In this document: positions 44,636 through 50,407 of the stretch, one piece after another
Layout of the letters: each line of letters opens with the position of its first letter
Numbering within the stretch: the stretch's first letter is position 1
Origin: Oscillatoriales cyanobacterium CG2_30_44_21
GTDB taxonomy: Bacteria; Cyanobacteriota; Cyanobacteriia; Pseudanabaenales; Pseudanabaenaceae
Reading direction: 5' to 3'
NCBI GenBank assembly: GCA_001873375.1
Contig: MNZA01000200.1
Location: 1 to 50,407, forward strand
DNA length: 50,407 nt
Notes under the pieces: generated by a model
What the model saw: the letters and a program-made list of their open reading frames with translations, nothing else
Database searches by the model: none
Told to the model about the DNA's origin: nothing
Translations under genes and position numbers: made by a program

Positions 44636-45073
44636 TTAAGAGCGGGATGTGGCGATCGCCACGCGGTTTCCTGCGATCGCCCTAAGTTCGGCAAGACGGT
44701 TAATCACCATTTGATACGAGACATCCGTATTTTCTGCATTAAGCACGATCACACCATTTGCCGATTTGCCTAAAAATCTTCTCATATCCTGCTCTAGCTT
44801 TTGAGGCTCAGCGACTTTGCCATCTGTGAGCATTTGCCCAGCCTTGTCTAAAGTAATGATAAAGATATCTTCAGAATTAATTGCATTTGGATTTGAATTG
44901 TTGCCTCTTTTATTGTCATCCCTGATCGGTAGATCCACTCCAATGTTACTAGGTACGGTCAAAGTCGAAGAAACCAATATAAAGAAAGCAAGAATTGAAA
45001 AAACTACATCTAATAATGCAGTTAAGTTGATTTCTGCGCTGGCTGAAGACTGGTATTTCTTACGGATTTTCAT
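44636..45073 (-). CDS. exbD: ExbD/TolR-family protein
   Basis: ExbD is the peptidoglycan-gripping part of a proton-driven inner-membrane motor. The 145-residue protein has one membrane helix (about 20-40) containing the proton-carrying Asp in NLTALLDVVFSILAFFILV, and a periplasmic domain ending ADVSYQ-type (NTDVSYQMVINRLAELRAIAG). TonB-like follows 37 bp later. No exbB gene is in the window; the partner stator protein must be elsewhere or beyond it. ATG 45073. Confidence 0.9.
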   Translation of the reverse strand: MKIRKKYQSSASAEINLTALLDVVFSILAFFILVSSTLTVPSNIGVDLPIRDDNKRGNNSNPNAINSEDIFIITLDKAGQMLTDGKVAEPQKLEQDMRRFLGKSANGVIVLNAENTDVSYQMVINRLAELRAIAGNRVAIATSRS

Positions 45074-45106
45074 AGATCAGTGGCAACTGGGGTGACGAAT
45101 GTTTGG

Positions 45107-45487
45107 CTAGATTGTTTCTTTGGTGTAGTTTACCTCAACAACTGTATGCACATTGCCGCGAGGGTTGTAGTCTCCTTTAACGGTAACTCGCAAGGGATCG
45201 CCCGCTTTGACAAAATCATCAAGGATTTGGTTGATTGCTTCTTCGTGGGATATGGAGCGATCGCGGTAGCTATTGATGTAAAGCTTAATTGCTTTCAATT
45301 CGACCAATACGCGATTGGGAGTGTAGGTAATGTAAATGGTGGCAAAGTCTGGATATCCCGAAAATGGGCATTTGCAGGTGTATTCGGGCAGGGTGATTTG
45401 CACCGTATAGTCGCGCCCAATCCGAGGATTGGGGAAAGTGGTCAGCGTAACTTCGGCGATCGCCTGTTCACCGTATTTAACAGTCAT
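45107..45487 (-). CDS. queF: PreQ0 reductase
   Basis: NADPH-dependent 7-cyano-7-deazaguanine reductase makes preQ1 in queuosine tRNA modification. The 126-residue protein is of the short (YkvM) type: catalytic Cys in CKCPFSGYPDFA, the ELKAIKLYINSYRDRSISHEEAINQ signature with the conserved Glu/His pair, and the C-terminal NPRG segment. It ends 33 bp before the exbD start, so the genes may be cotranscribed though not functionally related. ATG 45487. Confidence 0.95.
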   Translation of the reverse strand: MTVKYGEQAIAEVTLTTFPNPRIGRDYTVQITLPEYTCKCPFSGYPDFATIYITYTPNRVLVELKAIKLYINSYRDRSISHEEAINQILDDFVKAGDPLRVTVKGDYNPRGNVHTVVEVNYTKETI

Positions 45488-45512
45488 GATTAATTTGTAT
45501 TTAAACTTAGTT

Positions 45513-45653
45513 TTAAGTTCTTAGCGTAACAAATTTGGGATAAGTAAGATCAATCAAAAATCCCTCGCGATCACGCAGTACATCCCAAGGCAAATGTGGT
45601 GATTGTACTAAGTTGGCGATCTCCACTGCACCCCACAAGCAAAACCTTGGCAA
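45513..45653 (-). pseudogene. Possible gene remnant upstream of queF
   Basis: A 46-codon open frame (TTG 45653 or, as 37 codons, GTG 45626) codes for a protein-like sequence: KLPRFCLWGAVEIANLVQS, then HLPWDVLRDREGFLIDLTY, ending FVTLRT. It has no ATG, and the region just before it is occupied by repeat sequence (45660-45763). It may be the C-terminal end of a gene whose front was lost. I recognise no family and cannot exclude a real small protein. Confidence 0.4.
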
Positions 45654-45659
45654 TTTTCT

Positions 45660-45763
45660 TACAGCCTATGGGAGCTTTCAAAATTCTCTCTGGGTTTTAA
45701 ATTGGCGCAAAGCGCCATAACACACAAAAAAGGAGTCGCAAAGCGACTCCTTTTTTGTGTGTT
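45660..45763. repeat. Decayed TTACAGC-type element and 21-bp palindrome
   Basis: It starts TTACAGCCTATGGGAGC (45660-45676), carries TCTCTGGGTTTTAA like the element at 30.3 kb, but lacks its long stem. GGCGC-AAA-GCGCC (45704-45716) is followed by a perfect 21-bp stem with AAA loop (45719-45763), which ends within the stop codon of hpf and may terminate it. Confidence 0.85.
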
Positions 45764-46337
45764 AATTCTTATTGACACCGTGAGGCTGAATTACCCCATA
45801 TCCGCCATGGTTGCGTTCATAGACAACGTTGATCTCCCCCGTATCGCCATTCCGAAACACATAAAAGCCATGATCGATCAGTTCCAACCGTTCCAGAGCT
45901 TCATCCACTGACATCGCAGGCATCGCGAAATACTTGTTACGGATCACTTGAGCTGGCAGTTCAACAACACGATTATCATCAGGCAGAGTAACTGGAGGCT
46001 GATCAAGTACTGCCACGCTGGTCTTGGCGGCGGCATGATCATTTTTGCGCTCTTTAAACTTCCGCAACTTACGCGCAATTTTATCGGCAACTAAGTCAAT
46101 ACTGGCGTACAAATTCTCGCTCTTTTCTTCAGCGCGAATCACTGATCCATTGGCATAGACTGTGACCTCAGCCGCCTGACTAGAGGCAATGCGAGGGTTA
46201 CGAGCGACGGACAGATGCACATCTACTTCCGTGGTCAATGACTGAAAGTGGCTGACCGCTTTGTCGATTTTCTGTTCAACGTATTCGCGGATTGCTTCCG
46301 TAACTTCAATATTCTTACCTTGAATTACAAGTTTCAT
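45762..46337 (-). CDS. hpf: Long ribosome hibernation promoting factor
   Basis: Long HPF (LrtA in cyanobacteria) binds idle 70S ribosomes and joins them into 100S dimers. The 191-residue protein has the N-terminal S30AE domain ([26 protein letters not shown] to about residue 95) and the C-terminal dimerisation domain ([26 protein letters not shown]...GGYGVIQP). A charged linker joins them. In studied cyanobacteria the lrtA transcript is light-repressed and has a long leader; here 450 bp precede the ATG at 46337. The stop overlaps a palindrome. Confidence 0.95.
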   Translation of the reverse strand: MKLVIQGKNIEVTEAIREYVEQKIDKAVSHFQSLTTEVDVHLSVARNPRIASSQAAEVTVYANGSVIRAEEKSENLYASIDLVADKIARKLRKFKERKNDHAAAKTSVAVLDQPPVTLPDDNRVVELPAQVIRNKYFAMPAMSVDEALERLELIDHGFYVFRNGDTGEINVVYERNHGGYGVIQPHGVNKN

Positions 46338-46566
46338 CTCTATGACCTCATTTCTGCTTCCCAGACCAGTTAAAAATTTTATATGAGTGCAATCTTGCTT
46401 TTTGATTACCCTATTGCACTGGTGTAGCTGCTAATTTAGCTATGGGATCACCATATCACTTTGAGGGTCGCTCTGGACTAACTTTGATGCACTTCTTAAT
46501 GTTCCGTTAAACTTCTGGATTTTAAGTTTGTCGCTAACTGCAATAGGTCGGCATCTCAATTAAACC

Positions 46567-46627
46567 CGAACCAAGAATAATTTTGAAAGCGTTGCTTCGC
46601 AACGCTTTCAAAATTATTCTTGGTTCG
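46567..46627. repeat. 29-bp palindrome, twin of 14176-14226
   Basis: Perfect 29-bp stem with TTC loop. The outer 24 bp are identical to the 14.2-kb palindrome, and the inner GTTGC/GCAAC is extra. A shared TTAAACC or TAAACC leads into both. Confidence 0.95.
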
Positions 46628-46649
46628 TTTGATCAGCGTCTTGCCCGCC

Positions 46650-46684
46650 AAATGAGTGGCGGCGCTTCGCGCCGCCACTCATTT
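46650..46684. repeat. 16-bp palindrome, GGCGGCGC core
   Basis: Perfect 16-bp stem with TTC loop, about 100 bp before the pgi start. The AGTGGCGGCGC arm is shared with the sites at 1, 28300 and 49200. Confidence 0.93.
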
Positions 46685-46787
46685 ATAGATCTGTATGAAT
46701 TTATTCAAACAAGATAGTTGCTTATCGCCTAGGATTGGCATCATAGACGATAATCGTATATCGATAAAAAGCTAAAGTGAGGTTCGT

Positions 46788-48377
46788 ATGAGTTCGGCTG
46801 TGGAACTATGGCAACGGTATCAAAACTGGCTGTACTATCACGCAGAGTTGGGAATTTATGTCGATATCAGTCGGATCAGGTTTACGCCAGATTTTGTGAC
46901 ACAGATCCAACCTGAATTTATCAAGGCTTTCGCAGATATGAAGGCTCTCGAAGCAGGGGCGATCGCCAATCCTGACGAGCAGCGCATGGTGGGACATTAC
47001 TGGTTGCGATCGCCTGAGCTTGCACCGACCGCATCATTGCGAAAAGACATCACCGAGACCCTCGCCAAAATCGAAGACTTTACCCAAAAAGTCCATGCAG
47101 GGATCATTCATCCGCCCAGCGCTACCAAATTTACGGATATTCTCTCTATCGGGATCGGTGGTTCGGCTTTGGGTCCACAATTTGTGGCGCAATGTTTCGC
47201 TAAGTCCGATGTCCCTCTCAAAATCAGCTTCATTGACAACTGCGATCCCGATGGGATCGACTTGGTGCTGGATTTATTAGGCGATCGCCTCAGTACAACC
47301 CTAGTGTTAGTGATCTCCAAATCTGGTGGCACGCCCGAAGCTGCTAATGGCATGAAGGAAGTTGAATATGCCTTTGATAAAGCAGGCTTAGACTTTGCCA
47401 AACAGGCGATCGCGATTACAGGTATGGGCAGTACTCTCGATAAATATGCGATCACCAATGGTTGGCTCGATACCTTCCCGATGTATGACTGGATTGGCGG
47501 GCGCACCTCCGAGCTATCGGCAGTTGGTTTGTTACCTGCGGCTCTGCAAGGGATCAATATTCGCGAGATGTTGCAAGGCGCAAGCATGATGGATGCTGCT
47601 ACCCGTATTGAAAATATCCAGCAAAATCCCGCCGCTTTACTGGCGATGTCTTGGTACTTCACAGGCAATGGTAAAGGCGAAAAAGACATGGTCGTCCTTC
47701 CCTATAAAGATCGCTTACTTCTATTTAGTCGTTACCTCCAGCAACTGGTAATGGAATCCCTCGGCAAAGAAAAAGATCTTGATGGCAACACTGTCTATCA
47801 AGGGATCGCTGTCTATGGCAATAAAGGCTCAACCGATCAGCACGCCTATGTGCAGCAACTTCGCGAAGGTGTCCCTAACTTTTTTGCCACATTTATTGAG
47901 GTATTACAAGATTCGGTCAGCCCACATCCTGAAGTTGATGCTGGAGTGGTCACAGGGGACTACCTGCTCGGCTTCTTACAAGGTACTCGCAGCGCCCTTT
48001 ATGAAAATGGCAGAGATTCGATCACGGTTACGATTCCCTCTGTGTCTGAGCGAACGGTCGGTGCTTTAATTGCCTTGTATGAGAGAGCCGTGAGTTTCTA
48101 CGCCTCTTTGGTAAATATCAATGCGTACCACCAACCTGGAGTCGAGGCAGGCAAAAAAGCAGGTGCTAAAGTCTTGGGACTGCAACATAAGCTGGTGAAT
48201 GTTTTGAAGTCATCCACTGTTTCCCTGTCCTTAGAGGAAATAGCGCAGCAAATAGATGAACTTGATGATGTTGAGTCCCTTTACCACATTGCTCGCCACC
48301 TTCATGCCAATAGGAAAATTCTATTTGAAGGTGATTTAGCCAAGCCCAGCAGCTTGAAAATGATGTTGATTGCTTAA
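46788..48377 (+). CDS. pgi: Glucose-6-phosphate isomerase
   Basis: Pgi interconverts glucose-6-phosphate and fructose-6-phosphate in glycolysis and gluconeogenesis. The 529-residue protein is of the conventional SIS type, somewhat short of E. coli's 549. Visible parts are [33 protein letters not shown], the catalytic region [35 protein letters not shown] and [17 protein letters not shown] 46788 follows GTGAGG. Cytosolic; carbon storage and glycogen breakdown feed through it. Confidence 0.96.
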   Translation: MSSAVELWQRYQNWLYYHAELGIYVDISRIRFTPDFVTQIQPEFIKAFADMKALEAGAIANPDEQRMVGHYWLRSPELAPTASLRKDITETLAKIEDFTQKVHAGIIHPPSATKFTDILSIGIGGSALGPQFVAQCFAKSDVPLKISFIDNCDPDGIDLVLDLLGDRLSTTLVLVISKSGGTPEAANGMKEVEYAFDKAGLDFAKQAIAITGMGSTLDKYAITNGWLDTFPMYDWIGGRTSELSAVGLLPAALQGINIREMLQGASMMDAATRIENIQQNPAALLAMSWYFTGNGKGEKDMVVLPYKDRLLLFSRYLQQLVMESLGKEKDLDGNTVYQGIAVYGNKGSTDQHAYVQQLREGVPNFFATFIEVLQDSVSPHPEVDAGVVTGDYLLGFLQGTRSALYENGRDSITVTIPSVSERTVGALIALYERAVSFYASLVNINAYHQPGVEAGKKAGAKVLGLQHKLVNVLKSSTVSLSLEEIAQQIDELDDVESLYHIARHLHANRKILFEGDLAKPSSLKMMLIA

Positions 48378-48385
48378 CTTGTTAT

Positions 48386-48513
48386 GGTGGCGCTCTGTGC
48401 CGCCGCCACTTTCTTGTTTTTTGATTAGGCGCAAGTCCATATTTTTGATAGCGCGGCGGAGCGCCGCCATGAATCTCTTGATTTTAGATGGCTTCGCTGC
48501 GCCATCTAAAATC
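48386..48513. repeat. Decayed palindromes after pgi
   Basis: A broken GGTGGCGCTCTGTGCCGCCGCC (48387-48408) and a GCGCGGCGGAGCGCCGCC (48451-48468) are remnants of the GGCGGCGC type. A perfect 13-bp stem (48480-48513, eight-base loop) is intact. They probably end the pgi transcript. Confidence 0.78.
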
Positions 48514-48551
48514 TGGTTTTTTATTAAATTTTTTCCCTAACATTCGTATTT

Positions 48552-49154
48552 TTGCGGGAAAAGCTGCAAAAATACTTTGTCAGTTTTGTGACCCAGTTGC
48601 CGAGGTTAAATGTGAAGAAGATCTTACTTTTCTTTAGTGAGCTGAATAATAATGATCTTGACTGGTTTGTCCAGAAAGGAAAGAAAGAGACAATTCCGCC
48701 AGATCGCTTTTTGATCCGCGAGGGACAAGTGAGCGATGCGCTGTACATTGTTGTCAGTGGATCTTTTAGCGTGGTAATCGAATCGCAAGATAAACAAGAA
48801 TTAGCGAAAATTTCTGTCGGTGAAATTGTCGGCGAAGTGTCATTTATTGATACTCGCCCTCCCCTCGCTAGTGTGCGATCGCTCGAAGAATGCGTAGTGC
48901 TGTCAATACCGAGAATCCAACTTTTAGCGAAGCTGCAACAAGATACAAATTTCTCGTCAAGATTTTATCGCGCCATTTGCCTGTGCCTGTCTGATCGCTT
49001 GCGCGGTACTGTCAGTCGCCTCGGCTATGGCTATGAGTTAGATGAATTAGATGCCCGTTTAGGCGGATTTAACCAAACAATGGTTAGTAATTTGGAGCTT
49101 GCCGATGCAAAATTTAACTGGTTATTAAGAAATATGGTGGAGCCTAAAAGATAA
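48552..49154 (+). CDS. Cyclic-nucleotide-binding-domain protein
   Basis: The 200-residue protein has a cNMP-binding domain (about 45-150: PPDRFLIREGQVSDALYIVVSGSFSVV, KISVGEIVGEVSFIDTRPPLASVRS). The phosphate-cassette segment GEIVGEVSFIDTRPPLAS has the Glu but only a partly standard Arg. No helix-turn-helix follows; the C-terminal 50 residues are helical. It may be a stand-alone cAMP/cGMP sensor. The start is uncertain: TTG 48552 as given, or GTG 48612, which fits family length better. No ATG fits. Confidence 0.75.
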   Translation: MREKLQKYFVSFVTQLPRLNVKKILLFFSELNNNDLDWFVQKGKKETIPPDRFLIREGQVSDALYIVVSGSFSVVIESQDKQELAKISVGEIVGEVSFIDTRPPLASVRSLEECVVLSIPRIQLLAKLQQDTNFSSRFYRAICLCLSDRLRGTVSRLGYGYELDELDARLGGFNQTMVSNLELADAKFNWLLRNMVEPKR

Positions 49155-49185
49155 TCTGAAGTTGTAAACAGTCTTGTTAGCACAC

Positions 49186-49290
49186 AAGCCCAAGCATTGA
49201 GTGGCGGCGCGAAGCGCCGCCACTCAATGCTTGGGCTTTAATCCAGCATAAAAGAGATGGCGGTGCTTTTCACCGCCATCTCTTTTATGC
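49186..49290. repeat. Two palindromes overlapping accB end
   Basis: A perfect 25-bp stem (49186-49238; GGCGGCGC core, GAA loop) and a perfect 20-bp stem (49246-49290; CTTTT loop). The second contains the last sense codon and TAA stop of accB. They lie between convergent genes. Confidence 0.93.
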
Positions 49291-49761
49291 TACTTCCACT
49301 CGCATCAGCACTTGCCCGTATTCAACTGGTTGCGTGTTGTCCACCAAAATTTCCGTAATTTTACCGCTTGCCTCACATTCGATCTCATTCATCAGCTTCA
49401 TGGCTTCGATGATGCAGACTGGGCTACCCTTCTTGATGGTATCGCCCACTTCCACAAAGGGGGACTCGTCAGGACTAGGTGAGCGATAAAATGTGCCAAC
49501 CATCGGCGAAGTGATTTCAAATAACTTCTTGGTGGGCAAAGAATCAGCGATCGTGATGGTATGAGCTGCCGCAACGGGGATTGGTGCTTCGTTTGGAGCT
49601 GGTTGAGTCGTTGCCGTACTAGCAGGCAGCGCCACCGCAGATCGATTTTCGCTCTTGCGGATGCTCAAACGGACATCACCAGATTCTAAAGTAAGCTCAG
49701 TAATATCCGTCTTATTTAGAATCGTGACTAGTTCGCGGACTTGCTCTAAACTAAATTCCAC
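49285..49761 (-). CDS. accB: Acetyl-CoA carboxylase biotin carrier protein
   Basis: AccB carries the biotin that shuttles carboxyl groups in fatty acid synthesis. The 158-residue protein has an N-terminal helical part, a Pro/Ala-rich linker (about 45-75), and the C-terminal biotinyl domain with Lys122 in [13 protein letters not shown] as the biotin site. It starts at GTG 49761, directly after the efp TAG stop with no base between them. efp-accB is a conserved cyanobacterial pair, so translation is likely coupled. The last codons lie in a palindrome. Confidence 0.96.
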   Translation of the reverse strand: MEFSLEQVRELVTILNKTDITELTLESGDVRLSIRKSENRSAVALPASTATTQPAPNEAPIPVAAAHTITIADSLPTKKLFEITSPMVGTFYRSPSPDESPFVEVGDTIKKGSPVCIIEAMKLMNEIECEASGKITEILVDNTQPVEYGQVLMRVEVA

Positions 49762-50322
49762 CTAATTTTCACGCCCCAAATAGGTGTCTTCACGAGTATC
49801 GATTTTGATGCGATCGCCAATATTGACAAACAAAGGCACATTGATCGAAGCGCCAGTTTCCACCTTGGCGGATTTGGTTCCACCTGTGGCGGTGTCGCCT
49901 TTGAGTCCTGGATCGGTTTCGATAACTTCCAGCACGACTGTGTTTGGTAACTCCACATCAATTACGCGATCGCCCCAGCGGACGACGTTAACTTCCATGC
50001 CTTCTTTGATGTATTTGACACGGCTACCAATTTGGGAAGAAGTTAAGTTCGCTTCCTCAAAACTTTGCATATCCATAAAGACATAATCATCGCCGTCTTT
50101 ATAGGTGTGCTGCATGGAGCTTTTTTCCAGAACTGCTTGAGGAAGCATTTCCCCAGCTCTGAAGGTTTTTTCGAGGTTTTTGCCTGTCATGGCGCTCTTG
50201 AGGGTGGTGCGTACAAACGCAGAGCCTTTGCCAGGCTTAACGTGTAAAAATTCCACTACACGCCAGACTTCACCATCAAGTTCAATTGTTACGCCGGGTC
50301 GAAAATCGTTACTAGAGATCAT
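49762..50322 (-). CDS. efp: Elongation factor P
   Basis: EF-P relieves ribosomes stalled at polyproline stretches. From ATG 50322 the protein is 186 residues, the normal length; the frame extends to a TTG at 50343, but the family begins [11 protein letters not shown]. Three beta-barrel domains can be traced: residues 1-65 with the tip loop [10 protein letters not shown] carrying the Lys that is modified in some bacteria, then [11 protein letters not shown] and the C-terminal [15 protein letters not shown]...GDRIKIDTR. No modification enzyme is seen nearby. It is cotranscribed with accB. Confidence 0.97.
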   Translation of the reverse strand: MISSNDFRPGVTIELDGEVWRVVEFLHVKPGKGSAFVRTTLKSAMTGKNLEKTFRAGEMLPQAVLEKSSMQHTYKDGDDYVFMDMQSFEEANLTSSQIGSRVKYIKEGMEVNVVRWGDRVIDVELPNTVVLEVIETDPGLKGDTATGGTKSAKVETGASINVPLFVNIGDRIKIDTREDTYLGREN

Positions 50323-50407
50323 TGGAGATTGAGTAATAGCCAAAAATAATATTAGCCTAGCGGTGTAACCTTTGCGACAAAAAACAAATAAAAAACCATA
50401 AGATGAG

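Larger units (their letters stand above)
46338..46787. other. 450-bp divergent gap between hpf and pgi
   Basis: The left 220 bp are probably the hpf leader and promoter, with no gene or known RNA I can name. At 46567-46684 are two palindromes. The last 100 bp should carry the pgi promoter, ending in GTGAGG before ATG 46788. The known long lrtA leader elsewhere makes a regulatory RNA function in this stretch plausible. Confidence 0.6.

Noticed and set aside
47108-47689. 193-codon reverse frame inside pgi
   Set aside because: Antisense shadow of the pgi coding sequence with no domain or ribosome-binding site.

Overview
The window is chromosomal DNA from a filamentous-type cyanobacterium, most likely a Pseudanabaena relative. 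Evidence for a cyanobacterium: the photosystem I genes psaF-psaJ, a separate ATP synthase beta/epsilon pair, a protochlorophyllide-reductase-like small protein, an efp-accB pair, a long hibernation factor of the LrtA kind, and many copies of the HIP1 octamer GCGATCGC. The genus is inference. I saw no rRNA, tRNA, CRISPR array, transposase or prophage gene.

Layout. 1-5.3 kb: two small secreted SH3-type proteins, a PCP_red-domain protein, atpC and atpD, a secreted hypothetical, and a NarL/LuxR-type response regulator. 5.4-12.3 kb: a 1536-residue multidomain secreted nuclease with RTX-like repeats, and a fused double ATPase of an oligopeptide-type ABC importer. 12.3-19.8 kb: gamma-carbonic-anhydrase-like protein, transaldolase, leuC, a small restriction-nuclease-like plus HEPN-like protein, malic enzyme and a SpoIID-type protein. 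20-28.3 kb: psaJ (TTG start, 38 residues), psaF, tsaD, an acyltransferase, a SPOR-like secreted protein, mreBCD and ribF. 28.4-38.9 kb: pyruvate kinase, GNAT, RluA-type pseudouridine synthase, selO, an ACT-like protein, an aldolase-dehydrogenase fusion, RidA, a coiled-coil membrane protein and a Spy/CpxP-like protein. 39-50.4 kb: a double ComFB protein, gyrA, tonB-like and exbD, queF, hpf, pgi, a cyclic-nucleotide-binding-domain protein, accB and efp. Most genes are core housekeeping; functional units are ATP synthase, PSI, cell shape (mreBCD), central carbon (pyk, pgi, tal, malic enzyme) and fatty acid/translation (accB, efp).

The striking feature lies between the genes. Nearly every intergenic gap holds one or more long, often perfect inverted repeats (11-34 bp stems). 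Most have a loop of exactly three bases closed by a GC...GC core such as GCGAAGC, GCTACGC, GCTTCGC or GCAAAGC. Outer arms differ from site to site yet remain complementary. They occur in all 12 convergent gaps, in 8 of 11 divergent (promoter-containing) gaps, and within operons (atpC/atpD, psaF/psaJ, mreC/mreD), so they cannot all be simple terminators. Some belong to short elements with terminal inverted repeats: a 103-bp family with ATACCAA ends, a roughly 104-bp family with AAGTAGCT ends, and a family with TTACAGC ends. Two copies of the 103-bp family, in opposite orientation, show paired base changes that preserve their stems. This is my main candidate for an undescribed system: a non-coding palindromic repeat population whose arms are kept or made complementary, with no mobilising enzyme in the window.
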